Positions 41,623 through 50,458 of a DNA stretch of 64,000 nt are shown here, piece after piece. Below the pieces are notes generated by a model. The model worked only from the letters and a program-made list of their open reading frames with translations, did no database searches and had not been told where the DNA came from. Source of the stretch: Streptomyces smyrnaeus (GTDB lineage Bacteria; Actinomycetota; Actinomycetes; Streptomycetales; Streptomycetaceae); assembly GCF_017676345.1 (NCBI RefSeq), contig NZ_JAFFZM010000003.1, positions 310,001 to 374,000 on the forward strand, in the 5' to 3' direction. How positions within the stretch are numbered: the first letter of the stretch is position 1; each line of letters starts with the position of its first letter. A program made the position numbers and the translations under genes.

Positions 41623-43560
41623 TCACCGGCGGAGCCGGACCACCGAGGGGTCGTGGTCGCTGGTCTGGTCGGCGAACTCGGAGTTGATGTGGACGATGTC
41701 GTACTCGGCCCGGCCGGCGCCCGGGCTGGTCAGCAGGTGGTCCAGGGTCTGCGAGTTGCCGTTGAAGACGTAGCCGTAGCGCTCGTCGGCGGGCAGCTGG
41801 TTCATCGGGCTGGTCAACGCGCGGCCCGAGCGCAGCGTCTTGAGCGCGGGTGAGAACGGGAAGTCGTTGAAGTCGCCGCCCGCGACGACGGCGGCCTTCG
41901 GGTCGATGGCCCGGACGTCCCGTACGAAGCGGTTGAGCAGCTCGGCCTGCTTGACGCGCTGCGGCTCCGAGTGCCGGGCGGGCGGCTGGAAGCGGCCCTC
42001 CAGCGGCTGGTCACCGTCGAGGTCGCCGCCGCCCTTGGAGCTGAAGTGGTTGGCGATCACGAAGACCGTACGGCCCTGGAAGCGGAACTCGCCGGCCAGC
42101 GGCTTGCGGCTGGCCTTCCACGCGGGGTCCTGCGGCGCGATCCTGGCGGGTGAGGCGGAGAGCGCGGGTTTGCCGCCCTCCTTCACGACCTGCACGGGGG
42201 TGGTCGTGTCGCCGCCGGGGCGGTCGGTGAAGGAGACGCGCTCGGGGTTGTAGAGGAACGCGACGCGGATGTTGCCGCCGGGCTGGCCGCCGTCGGCCTT
42301 GTCCGCCGGATCGATCTGGCGCCACTGGTAGGAGGGGCCGCCCGCCTTCCGGATCGCGTCGGTCAGCATGGTGAGGGTCTTCTCAGCGCCGACCGTGCCG
42401 TCATCCGTGGGCCCGGTGTCGTCCTGGACCTCCTCGACGGTGACGATGTCGGGCGAGGAGAGGTTGGTGACCAGCCCCTCGGCCAGCCGCTCGAACTTGG
42501 CGGGCGCCGACTTGGGGGAGAGGTTCTCGACGTTGTAGGTCGCCACCGCCAGCTCGTTCCGGCGCTGCTTGCGGGTCCGCTCGCGCTTCAGGCCGTTGTC
42601 CCGGTGCTCGCCCAGCGTGGTGGCGCGCAGGGTGTAGCCGCCGTACTGCTCGAAGTCCAGCGGCCCTTCGGTGGTGCCGCGCAGCTCGTCGCCCACATTC
42701 GCCGCGGGGAAGGGGTGCTCGTCCAGCGGGAGCAGCGAGGAGACCTTCAGCCGGGCCCCGTTCTGGTCCTGGTAGGAGCCGTAGAGGGTGCCGCCGCGCG
42801 GGGTGGGGTTCTGCTTCGGGTCGGTGGTCACCCACAGGTCGTGATAGGCGGAGGTGGGCCCGGTGACCCGTGCGTCACGGACGGCCACCCGCATGCCCTC
42901 CAGCGACTCGTAGCGGTCCAGCGCGTACCGGTTCGGCCGCAGCGTACGGTCCTCGATGCTGCCCCCGCCTGCGTCGGGCGCGTACGCCTCGGGGACCGAG
43001 TGCGGGGTGAGCCGCACGGCGCGCGGGAGCGTGCCGGACGGCGCGCCGGAGGAGAGGCGATCCGCCGGCTGCCAGGACGCGTCGACCAGTTCGGTGACCG
43101 ACTGGTTGCCCGCCTCCTTGCCGCCCGGGTAGTACTCCTTGACCTTTCCGCTCACACGCAGCGCGTCTCCCGGCGAGACGCCGGGGCTCTCGCCCCCGGT
43201 GTAGACGAAGATCCCCTCGCTGGTCGCACGGTCGCGGTCGGGGTGCGGATCCTGGAGCCAGAAGCCCCGCGATCCACCGAAGTCCCGTACTCCCGTGACG
43301 ATTCCGGGGACATCGGCGACGCTCTGCCCGGCCAGCGGGGACAGCCGGGTTCTGCCCTGTATGTCATGGATACGCGGGGCCGTCGCGGAATCCGCGGCAC
43401 CGGGAGAGGCCGCCGCTCCGGTCGAGGCCGGCAGTACGAGCAGCGTGGAGCAGACGGCGGCGACGGTCAGCGCCGCGCTCCTGGCCGGACGCGACGGCGA
43501 GGGAGACGCTGACAGGGGCGCCGAGGAGGACGCGGAGGAGGACGGCGAACGGGACGGCAC
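41623..43560 (-). CDS. Secreted endonuclease/exonuclease/phosphatase-family nuclease
   Basis: The 645-residue protein has an N-terminal signal (Ser/Pro-rich, then SAALTVAAVCSTLLVLPAST). An OB-like ExeM/Xds-type domain follows (IHDIQGRTRLSPLAGQSVAD, then GSRGFWLQDPHPD). A C-terminal EEP domain starts near residue 340 with VATYNVENLS, TVEEVQDDTG, ANHFSSKGG, VVAGGDFNDFP and TSDHDPSVV, giving the metal and catalytic residues. It should degrade extracellular DNA for phosphate or nitrogen. The GTG start follows GGAGG. Confidence 0.92.
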   Translation of the reverse strand: MPSRSPSSSASSSAPLSASPSPSRPARSAALTVAAVCSTLLVLPASTGAAASPGAADSATAPRIHDIQGRTRLSPLAGQSVADVPGIVTGVRDFGGSRGFWLQDPHPDRDRATSEGIFVYTGGESPGVSPGDALRVSGKVKEYYPGGKEAGNQSVTELVDASWQPADRLSSGAPSGTLPRAVRLTPHSVPEAYAPDAGGGSIEDRTLRPNRYALDRYESLEGMRVAVRDARVTGPTSAYHDLWVTTDPKQNPTPRGGTLYGSYQDQNGARLKVSSLLPLDEHPFPAANVGDELRGTTEGPLDFEQYGGYTLRATTLGEHRDNGLKRERTRKQRRNELAVATYNVENLSPKSAPAKFERLAEGLVTNLSSPDIVTVEEVQDDTGPTDDGTVGAEKTLTMLTDAIRKAGGPSYQWRQIDPADKADGGQPGGNIRVAFLYNPERVSFTDRPGGDTTTPVQVVKEGGKPALSASPARIAPQDPAWKASRKPLAGEFRFQGRTVFVIANHFSSKGGGDLDGDQPLEGRFQPPARHSEPQRVKQAELLNRFVRDVRAIDPKAAVVAGGDFNDFPFSPALKTLRSGRALTSPMNQLPADERYGYVFNGNSQTLDHLLTSPGAGRAEYDIVHINSEFADQTSDHDPSVVRLRR

Positions 43561-43638
43561 GGAAGGCCTCCGAAGTATGTGGGGAACACGGACGTCTCTG
43601 CGCGGGGGTCACTTGCGTGGGCATTCTCTACGCGCGTA

Positions 43639-43667
43639 AAGCATGGCGGGCCAACGGCAGTTGTCAA
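43639..43667 (-). promoter_or_regulatory. Promoter of the secreted nuclease gene
   Basis: On the minus strand a perfect TTGACA (43667-43662) is followed after 17 nt by ATGCTT (43644-43639). The leader would be about 75 nt. Confidence 0.5.
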
Positions 43668-43799
43668 GGTCGTGACAGCTTGGGGGTCCGGTGCGCCGCG
43701 GCCCTGTTACGTGCCTGGTGCACGATTCGGGCACCCGGGGACAGAACCCGTCTACGCTGGGTCCCCGCACCGTCCGGCAACCCGTAGGACCCGTAGGAG

Positions 43800-45473
43800 A
43801 TGAACCCGCACATGACCGGTGACGACCGTCCCACCCTGCCGCCCGTACGGCTGCCCTCCGATGCCGAACTGGCGCGGGACGCACTGGCCGCACCGCTGCT
43901 GGCGCGCGCTGTGGAGCTGACCCGCTGGGCGCGCGCGGCCGGCTCCTCGGGCGCGGGCATCCCGGTGGGCGCGGGCGGTGAACTCCTCTCCCAGCAGCTG
44001 AAGGAGGCCGCCGCGCACCTGGGCCTGACGGAGGACGAGGAGGCTCCGGCACTCGCCGCCGACGCGTGGAACTTCGCCGTGGACACCGGGCTGTTGGTCG
44101 TCGACGAGGACGCGGACGACGATGAAGCAGGCGGGGAAGCAGGCGCGGGCGCAAGCGGTGCGGCAACCGGCGAGGAGACCGCCCCCAGCAGCGACGAACC
44201 GGTGGGCGTCGCCACACCGGACGAGGAGTTCGACGGTCTGACCGGCGGCCCCGGCGGCTCCGTGCCCGCTCCCGACGAGATCCTCGAACTGTGGCGCACC
44301 GGCCTGGACACGGTGCTCGCGGACGCCGCGACGCCCAGCTTCGAGGAGCTGCTGGGCGGTATCGAGGGCGCGATCGGCGAGAACGGCGAGATCGACCCGG
44401 ACGCCATCGACCTCGACGCCATGGACTGGAACCCGGAGGAGGAGACCGAGGCGCTCGACAGCGCCCTCGGCAACCTCTATCTGCTCACCGCGACCGATCC
44501 CGCCGTCGCCGCGGGCTCCATGGTGCCGCTGCCCGTGCTGGCCGCCTCGATGACCGTGCCCGACGGCATGGAGGAGCCGACCGACGAGGTGCTGGAAGAG
44601 GTCTCGACGGCGATGATGCGGCTGGACGAGCAGTTCCGCATGCTGGAGCCGACCGGGCTGGTCGCCTACCAGCCGGTGGACGAGGCCCTCACCCGCGAGG
44701 CCGCCGAGGGCGAAGAGGTGCCCGGCGCCGACGGCTTGAGCGCCGACGGCGCCGGCAGTGCCGACGGCGCCGACCTCGACGAGGAGGACGTCACCCGCTA
44801 CGGCATGGTGCGGCTCACCCCGCTCGGCCTGTACGGCGTACGTGAGCGGATGCGGGAGGCCGGCCTGGACGTGCCCGCGGTCGGCGACCTCGCCGACGCC
44901 GGGGCCGACAAGCTGCTCGCCGCCCTGCCGGTCTACACGGAGGAGAACGCGCGCAGCGAGATCGAGAGCTGGTTCGCGGCCCGCGCGACCGCCGAGGGGA
45001 CGGACGGTGCCGGTGGCACGACGGCCGCCGCCCGTGAGCTGTTGGCGGCCGCGCGCGGCACCGACGAGGCCGCGCCCGTCCGCCGGCTCGCCTGTCAGCA
45101 GGCACTCTCGCTCGCCGGGCCGGAGGCCGAGCCCGCACTGCGGGAGGTGCTGGAGGACCGGCAGCTGGGCGGGCTCGCGCGGGTCTGGCTCGCCGAGCGC
45201 GGGGCGGCCGATGTGCCGCAGCCGGACGAGGAGATGGTGTTCTGGCTCACGATCGACACCATCGCCGCGCAGGTCGCGACCGCCGGCGAGCCGGACGAAC
45301 TGCGCGAGCTGGTGCGGGACCTGGTCGATCAGCACGCCGGGTTCTTCGACAAGGCGTGGCGGGTGGAGCACCCGGCCACCGGGGACGTGCTGGAGACCAT
45401 GGGGCGGGTGCATCCCGACAAGCGGGTCGCCAAGGACGCCCGCAAAGCCGCTTTCAAAGCCCGCTCCCGCTGA
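43800..45473 (+). CDS. Large acidic hypothetical protein
   Basis: I do not recognise the family of this 557-residue protein. It is very acidic, with several Asp/Glu/Ala/Gly-rich stretches near residues 100-150, 190-220 and 300-330. It has no signal peptide, membrane helix or enzyme motif that I can see. The C-terminal third, with RLACQQALSLAGPEAEPALRE split as RLACQQALSLAG and PEAEPALREVLEDRQLGG, looks like short helical (HEAT-like) repeats. It ends in a basic HPDKRVAKDARKAAFKARSR. The ATG at 43800 abuts AGGAG; the ATG at 43812 may be the better start. Confidence 0.8.
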   Translation: MNPHMTGDDRPTLPPVRLPSDAELARDALAAPLLARAVELTRWARAAGSSGAGIPVGAGGELLSQQLKEAAAHLGLTEDEEAPALAADAWNFAVDTGLLVVDEDADDDEAGGEAGAGASGAATGEETAPSSDEPVGVATPDEEFDGLTGGPGGSVPAPDEILELWRTGLDTVLADAATPSFEELLGGIEGAIGENGEIDPDAIDLDAMDWNPEEETEALDSALGNLYLLTATDPAVAAGSMVPLPVLAASMTVPDGMEEPTDEVLEEVSTAMMRLDEQFRMLEPTGLVAYQPVDEALTREAAEGEEVPGADGLSADGAGSADGADLDEEDVTRYGMVRLTPLGLYGVRERMREAGLDVPAVGDLADAGADKLLAALPVYTEENARSEIESWFAARATAEGTDGAGGTTAAARELLAAARGTDEAAPVRRLACQQALSLAGPEAEPALREVLEDRQLGGLARVWLAERGAADVPQPDEEMVFWLTIDTIAAQVATAGEPDELRELVRDLVDQHAGFFDKAWRVEHPATGDVLETMGRVHPDKRVAKDARKAAFKARSR

Positions 45474-45624
45474 GGCGGAGGGGTGGTGGCGCCCCCGGCG
45501 GGAGCCGGGGGCGCCCCGCTGCGGGAGGTGGGCCGCCCCACCGATAGCCGCACCGGCGGCCTGGTCCGTCTCAGTGCCCGTCTCGGTCTGCGGGACGGTG
45601 CAGTGCGGAACCCGGCACTTCGTT

Positions 45625-45630
45625 TACCGT
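45625..45630 (+). promoter_or_regulatory. -10 box TACCGT of a leaderless promoter
   Basis: TACCGT ends 7 nt before the ATG of the small ORF at 45638. It is the only good promoter candidate for the sulfur transporter downstream. Confidence 0.45.
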
Positions 45631-45637
45631 TGCACGC

Positions 45638-45736
45638 ATGTCCGGACCCGCGTGCCTGCTGGCGCTCGCCCTCACGCTCTTCGCGGCCACCGCGTGGAGC
45701 GTCGACGACGCGCTCTGTCGCCGCCCGTACCGCTGA
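45638..45736 (+). CDS. 32-residue leader-peptide-like ORF before the YeeE transporter
   Basis: The ORF encodes a short peptide with a hydrophobic N-terminal part (PACLLALALTLFAATAW) and a C-terminal SVDDALCRRPYR. It appears leaderless. It sits in the 366-bp gap between the acidic protein and the YeeE-type sulfur transporter, with 103 nt to the transporter start. Actinobacterial sulfur genes are often preceded by short Cys-containing leader ORFs that sense cysteine supply during translation; this could be one. It could equally be a small membrane peptide. Confidence 0.4.
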   Translation: MSGPACLLALALTLFAATAWSVDDALCRRPYR

Positions 45737-45839
45737 CGGCGCGGCCCCCTGCGCAGCCTGCCCTGTCCAGGACGCGTCCGCATTGTGAGAGCCCGCCGTC
45801 GCCGTGCCCTTTTCCGCTCGTACTCGCACGGAGACACCT

Positions 45840-47108
45840 GTGACGACCGCTGCTCCCCCTGACAACCCCCGCGCCACGCCGCTGGCTCCCGTCCCGACCT
45901 CCGCGCCCGCGCCCGAGGCGCCCGCCGTACGACGGCTGCCGCTCGCTGTCGCGCTGGCGCTCGGGCTGGCGCTGACCGGATATGTGTGGTCGGTGTACGG
46001 CGCCGAACCCGGTGTCCTGCTCCTGCTCGGCATCGGACTCGGTGTCGGGCTCTTCCACTCCCGGTTCGGATTCACCTCCGCCTGGCGGCAGTTGATCGCC
46101 GTCGGCAACGGCACCGGGCTGCGGGCGCACGCACTGCTGCTCGGTACGACCGCCACCTTGTTCACGCTCGTCCTCGGGACCGGCACCGGTCTGTTCGGTT
46201 CGGCTCCCGCGCCCAGCGGGGGACCGCTGGGTGCCGGGCTGCTGCTGGGGGCCTTCCTCTTCGGCGTCGGCATGCAACTCGGGGGCGCCTGCGCCTCGGG
46301 CACGCTGTTCGCCGTCGGCTCCGGACAGAGCACCATCGTGCTGACGCTCGGCGGCTTCGTCGTCGGCTCCACGCTCGCCGCGTGGCAGTACGGACTCTGG
46401 AGGGATCTGCCCGCCTTCGACCCGGTGCTCTTCTCCGACCACGTGGGCCGGCCGGGCTCCCTCGCGGTCACGCTGGCGCTGCTCGTGCTGGTCGTCCTGG
46501 TCACCCGGCGGGTGCAGGCCCGGCGCAACCCGCCGCCGGTGGGGGTGCCGCCGACCGCGCGCGGGACGCTCGCCCGCGTCGTACGGGGCTCCTGGCCGCT
46601 GGCGGCCGGTGCTCTGGTGCTCGCCGTGCTGGGCGCCGCCGTGCTGCTCGTCTCGGGCGGTGCCTGGGGTGTGACCAGTGCGTTCACCCTGTGGGGCAGC
46701 AAGCTCACGGGCGCGCTGGGCGGCTCACCGGAGAGCTGGGCCTACTGGCAGGAGCCGCAGAACGCCAAGGCGCTGGCCGGCTCGGTGCTGGCCGACAAGA
46801 CCAGCCTCACCGACTTCGGCATCATGATCGGCGCGGCCGTCGCGGCAGCCGCCGGCGGGGTGTGGACGCTGCACAAGGGTGTCGCCTGGCGGACGGCGGG
46901 CGCTGCGGTGCTCGGCGGGATCCTGATGGGGATCGGCGCCCGGCTGGCGGGCGGCTGCAACATCGGTGCCTACCTGGCGGGTATCGCCTCCGGCAGCCTG
47001 CACGGCTGGATCTGGGGCGCCACCGCGCTGGCGGGCACCTGGGTCGGGCTGCGGCTGCGCCCCTACGCCGGGCTGACCAATCCGAAGCCGGGCGACGGCG
47101 TGTGCTGA
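45840..47108 (+). CDS. YeeE/YedE-family thiosulfate/sulfur transporter
   Basis: The 422-residue protein has about ten membrane helices and the two inverted repeats of the YeeE/YedE family. Each repeat carries the key Cys motif: QLGGACASGTLFAVGSG and ARLAGGCNIGAYLAGI. Family members take up thiosulfate or move sulfur for selenium and sulfur metabolism. The GTG at 45840 has GGAG at 7 nt; an upstream in-frame GTG at 45804 lacks one. The first ~30 residues are Pro/Ala-rich. Confidence 0.92.
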   Translation: MTTAAPPDNPRATPLAPVPTSAPAPEAPAVRRLPLAVALALGLALTGYVWSVYGAEPGVLLLLGIGLGVGLFHSRFGFTSAWRQLIAVGNGTGLRAHALLLGTTATLFTLVLGTGTGLFGSAPAPSGGPLGAGLLLGAFLFGVGMQLGGACASGTLFAVGSGQSTIVLTLGGFVVGSTLAAWQYGLWRDLPAFDPVLFSDHVGRPGSLAVTLALLVLVVLVTRRVQARRNPPPVGVPPTARGTLARVVRGSWPLAAGALVLAVLGAAVLLVSGGAWGVTSAFTLWGSKLTGALGGSPESWAYWQEPQNAKALAGSVLADKTSLTDFGIMIGAAVAAAAGGVWTLHKGVAWRTAGAAVLGGILMGIGARLAGGCNIGAYLAGIASGSLHGWIWGATALAGTWVGLRLRPYAGLTNPKPGDGVC

Positions 47109-47280
47109 CGCGCGCACCCCGGCGCGCATCCTGACAGGCCGCCAGGGGCGTGGTTCGTGTGTGGCGGGACCGGACTCGTGTGAGACGCGGCGAGTCCGGT
47201 AACCCGCTGCCGGGATCCGCTCCGGCCTTTCCGTACGATCGAGCAGATCCGGCCTTTTCTGGCTATACGGAACAAAGGGT

Positions 47281-48837
47281 GTGAATGCCGACGTGACAGA
47301 GAGCCCCAAGCGCCAGCCGGGGGGCAAGGCGACGGCCAGGCACGTTCCGCAGGCGGTCGCCGAGCTGCCCCGCCAGGTCCGCGACGAACTGGCGCACCGG
47401 CTGCGCCGCAAAGGCCGCCCCTTCACCAAGGAGGACGTGCAGGTCGTCGAGGAGCCCATGCTCAAGCGGGCGGTCAGCGCCTCCGCGCTCGGCAACTGCA
47501 TGGAGTGGTTCGACTTCGGCGTCTACAGCTATCTGGCCGCCACCATCGGCGAGGTCTTCTACCCGAACGCCTCCGACGCGGCGCAACTGCTGGCCTCGTT
47601 CGCGACCTTCGCCGCCGCCTTCGTCGTCCGTCCGCTGGGCGGGCTCTTCTTCGGGCCGCTCGGCGACAAGCTGGGGCGCCAGAAGGTGCTCGCCGCGACG
47701 ATGATCCTGATGGCGTTCGGCACCTTCCTGATCGGCTTCATCCCCAGCTACGCCACCATCGGCATCGCGGCTCCCATCCTCCTGCTGCTCGCACGCATGC
47801 TGCAGGGCTTCTCCACCGGCGGTGAGTACGGCGGCGCCACCACCTTCATCGCGGAGTTCTCGCCCGACCGCAGGCGCGGATTCCTCGGCAGCTGGCTCGA
47901 CTTCGGCACCTTCGTCGGATATGCGCTCGGCTCGGTCCTGGTGACCGGGCTCAACCTCGCGCTGTCCGACAGCCAGATGCTCGCCTGGGGCTGGCGCATC
48001 CCGTTCCTGATCGCCGGGCCGCTGGGGCTGATCGGCCTGTACATGCGGCTCAAGCTGGAGGAGTCCCCGGCGTTCCAGCAGCAGTTGGACGAGCATGAGC
48101 ACGCCGTCGCCGAGCGGGAGGCCGAGCGGCACGAGTTCCGCACCATCCTGCGCCGGCACTGGGAGCCGTTGCTGATCTGCGTCGGCCTGGTGCTGCTCTA
48201 CAACGTGACCAACTACATGGTCACCGGCTATCTGCCGACGTACCAGACGGAAGTGCTGGGCCGGGAGGGCACCACCGCCGATGTGCTGGTGCTGGTCGGC
48301 ATGGTGTGGGTGGTGCTGCTGATCACCTTCATCGGCCGGTTGAGCGACCACGTCGGCCGGCGTCCGGTCTACCGCTGGGCGGCCGTCGGCCAGATCGTGC
48401 TGGCCGTTCCCGCCTTCATGCTGCTGCGTTCGGACGGCTGGCTGCTGCCCGCGCTGGGCGTGCTCATCCTGGCCACGCTGCTGGCCGGGTTCGCCGCACC
48501 GTCGGCTGCCACGCTGCCCGCGCTCTTCCCCACCAGCGTGCGCTACGCCGCCATGGGCATCGGCTTCAACTTCTCCGTCGCCGCCTTCGGCGGCACCACG
48601 CCGCTGGTCACCGAGAGCCTCGTCAGCGCGACGGGCAACAACCTGGTGCCCGGCTGCTATCTGATCGTCAGCGGACTGATCGGTCTGCTCGCCGTCCGCT
48701 TCATGCCGGAGACCGCGGGGGTCCCGCTGCACGGCTCGCAGCCCATGGTCAGCACGGAGCAGGAGGCCAAGGAGCTGATCTCCACCAGCCGCGACCTGCA
48801 GGGCATGCAGGAGGCGCAGGGCGTCAGCCGGCGGTAG
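47281..48837 (+). CDS. MFS metabolite:proton symporter (ProP/KgtP-like)
   Basis: The 518-residue protein has 12 predicted membrane helices with the metabolite:H+ symporter signatures NCMEWFDFGVYSYLA (near residue 72), GPLGDKLGRQKVL and QGFSTGGEYGGATTF. An extended N-terminal cytoplasmic part of about 65 residues precedes helix 1. The likely substrate is a compatible solute or organic acid such as proline, betaine or 2-oxoglutarate. The start is GTG 47281 or 47293. The 3' end overlaps the convergent DUF1648 gene by 14 bp. Confidence 0.92.
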   Translation: MNADVTESPKRQPGGKATARHVPQAVAELPRQVRDELAHRLRRKGRPFTKEDVQVVEEPMLKRAVSASALGNCMEWFDFGVYSYLAATIGEVFYPNASDAAQLLASFATFAAAFVVRPLGGLFFGPLGDKLGRQKVLAATMILMAFGTFLIGFIPSYATIGIAAPILLLLARMLQGFSTGGEYGGATTFIAEFSPDRRRGFLGSWLDFGTFVGYALGSVLVTGLNLALSDSQMLAWGWRIPFLIAGPLGLIGLYMRLKLEESPAFQQQLDEHEHAVAEREAERHEFRTILRRHWEPLLICVGLVLLYNVTNYMVTGYLPTYQTEVLGREGTTADVLVLVGMVWVVLLITFIGRLSDHVGRRPVYRWAAVGQIVLAVPAFMLLRSDGWLLPALGVLILATLLAGFAAPSAATLPALFPTSVRYAAMGIGFNFSVAAFGGTTPLVTESLVSATGNNLVPGCYLIVSGLIGLLAVRFMPETAGVPLHGSQPMVSTEQEAKELISTSRDLQGMQEAQGVSRR

Positions 48838-49429
48838 GCCGCGCCCGGCCGGGGTCATGGCCCCGGTCCCGGAGGGCCGTGACCACGACGGCGAGCGTAC
48901 CGAGGGCGACCGGCAGCAGGGCGAGGACGAGCGTCCCGGTCGGCTGCTGGCCCTGTTTCTGGGGCGCGGTGCTCCACATCACCGTGCAGGCGACGGCCAG
49001 CGTCAGCCCCAGGCAGAACCCGAGGAAGAGCTGCGCCCGGGCGACGCGCCGGGCCCCCTCGGCGGTCTTCGGCCGGTTGACCAGGCTCGAAGCCTGTCGG
49101 CCCGGCGGCAGTTCGGACAGCGGCGTGATGCGCAGCGTGCCGAACGCCGTGCCGGCCAGCAGCGCCAGCGCTCCCGCGTGGACGAAGACGGGTACGAAGA
49201 CGCTGGCCACCGACTTGCCCGCGTATCTGTCGACGCCGTCGCTGCCGAAGTGCTGCGGCACCTTCTCCGGCAGATGCGGATAGACCATGATCCCCCACAG
49301 CAGGAGTCCCCCCAGCACCAGCAGTCCCGGTATCAGCCACAGCCATGGGAAGGCCGGCCGTGCGGCCGCCCGGCTGCCGCTGCTGTGTTCGCCGCCCGCG
49401 CCCCGGTCCGTCTCCCCGTGCCCGCGCAC
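48824..49429 (-). CDS. DUF1648-domain membrane protein
   Basis: The 201-residue protein has four predicted membrane helices. The DUF1648 motif YPHLPEKVPQHFGSDG (near residues 45-60) follows helix 1, as in SdpI-like immunity proteins and related membrane proteins of unknown role. The GTG at 49429 is chosen because GGGGAGG lies 7 nt upstream; the open frame continues further but shows no homology. It may be co-transcribed with the 71-residue gene upstream. Confidence 0.85.
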   Translation of the reverse strand: MRGHGETDRGAGGEHSSGSRAAARPAFPWLWLIPGLLVLGGLLLWGIMVYPHLPEKVPQHFGSDGVDRYAGKSVASVFVPVFVHAGALALLAGTAFGTLRITPLSELPPGRQASSLVNRPKTAEGARRVARAQLFLGFCLGLTLAVACTVMWSTAPQKQGQQPTGTLVLALLPVALGTLAVVVTALRDRGHDPGRARPTAG

Positions 49430-49444
49430 TGCCCGCCTCCCCTT

Positions 49445-49486
49445 GTCGCCTGTGCGCCGTCGTCTGTGCGCCGTCGCCTGTGCGCC
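49445..49486. repeat. Three tandem 14-bp repeats
   Basis: GTCGCCTGTGCGCC, GTCGTCTGTGCGCC and GTCGCCTGTGCGCC follow one another in the leader of the DUF1648 gene. Copy number may vary between strains. Confidence 0.9.
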
Positions 49487-49508
49487 CTTCTTCCCGGTGG
49501 CCCGGCAC

Positions 49509-49724
49509 TCACTCCGCCTCGCGGCCCCAGACCAGGTGGTTGCCGCCCTGCCACTCGATGACCGCGTCGTCGTAGAGGTCGACGGTGGCGATGTCCAGGC
49601 CTGCGCCGGCAAGGTACTCGATCAGGTCGGTCAGTCCGTAGGCCGTCCCCAGCGTCTCGCCGTGCGCGGTGACACGGCGACCGCCGCCGGGAGCGGGAGG
49701 GTGGACGACGACGAGCGCACTCAT
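49509..49724 (-). CDS. Small hypothetical protein (71 residues)
   Basis: I do not recognise this soluble 71-residue protein, which contains VTAHGETLGTAYGLTDLIEY and ATVDLYDDAVIEWQGGNHLV. The alternating beta and helix pattern suggests a small compact fold. It lies upstream of the DUF1648 gene on the same strand and faces the methyltransferase gene across a shared promoter region. GGAG lies very close to the ATG. Confidence 0.7.
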   Translation of the reverse strand: MSALVVVHPPAPGGGRRVTAHGETLGTAYGLTDLIEYLAGAGLDIATVDLYDDAVIEWQGGNHLVWGREAE

Positions 49725-49777
49725 GTCTCCAGGCTGCGTCAGCCACCGCCCCGATGCACCTCGGGGCCCGGCGGGGG

Positions 49778-49783
49778 TATGGT
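49778..49783 (+). promoter_or_regulatory. -10 box TATGGT of a leaderless promoter
   Basis: TATGGT ends 6 nt before the ATG at 49790, with no ribosome-binding site between. Confidence 0.4.
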
Positions 49784-49789
49784 CCGGCC

Positions 49790-50458
49790 ATGGCTGGTGT
49801 CCGTGTTGATGTGCACGGCTTCTGGGAGGCCGACGGCGCGACGAAGACGTTCACGCACTCCCTCGACCCCGACCTGCTGGCCGCCCACGTGCCGCCCACC
49901 GCGCGCGTCCTGGACTACGGCTGCGGGTACGGACGGCTCACGGCGCGACTCGGCGAGTTGGGGTACTCCCATGTCGTGGGCGTCGACCCCTCGCGCACCA
50001 TGATCGAGCGCGGGTTGCGCGAGAACCCCCGACTGGCGCTCCACCATCAGCGCGAGCTGCCGCTGCCCGACCGGGACGGCGCCTACGACGCCGTGCTGCT
50101 GTTCGCCGTCCTGACCTGTGTGCCCGACGACGCGGCACAGGGCGCGACGCTGGCCGAGCTCGCCCGGGTGCTGCGTCCCGGCGGAGTGCTGTACGTCAGC
50201 GAGGTGCCCCTGCAACGGGACGCGCGGAACGTGGCCCGCTACGAGCAGCACCAGCAGATCGCGCCGCACAGCCCGTACGGAACGTTCACCACCGAGGACG
50301 GCGGCCTCTTCCGGCATCTGCCGGCGGACCGGCTGCGGGCGCTGCTGGACGACCACGGTTTCGCGGTCGCCGAGGAGCGGACCGGCACGGCGCCCACCCT
50401 CAACGGCCATGTGGCGGAGTGTCTGCAACTGGCGGCCCGGCGGCGCACGGAGGGGTGA
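49790..50458 (+). CDS. Class I SAM-dependent methyltransferase
   Basis: The 222-residue protein has the SAM-binding motif I VLDYGCGYGRLTARL (near residues 39-53), VGVDPSRTMIERG after strand 2, and the motif IV region AYDAVLLFAVLTCVPDD. LRPGGVLYVSE marks strand 5. The substrate is unknown. Its last 59 bp overlap, on the opposite strand, the 3' end of the TetR gene. Confidence 0.9.
   Translation: MAGVRVDVHGFWEADGATKTFTHSLDPDLLAAHVPPTARVLDYGCGYGRLTARLGELGYSHVVGVDPSRTMIERGLRENPRLALHHQRELPLPDRDGAYDAVLLFAVLTCVPDDAAQGATLAELARVLRPGGVLYVSEVPLQRDARNVARYEQHQQIAPHSPYGTFTTEDGGLFRHLPADRLRALLDDHGFAVAEERTGTAPTLNGHVAECLQLAARRRTEG

Noticed and set aside
43607..43617. GGTCACTTGCG, a perfect single PHO-box unit near the secreted nuclease promoter
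   Set aside because: Only one unit is present, in the opposite orientation to the gene, whereas PhoP sites need at least two direct repeats.
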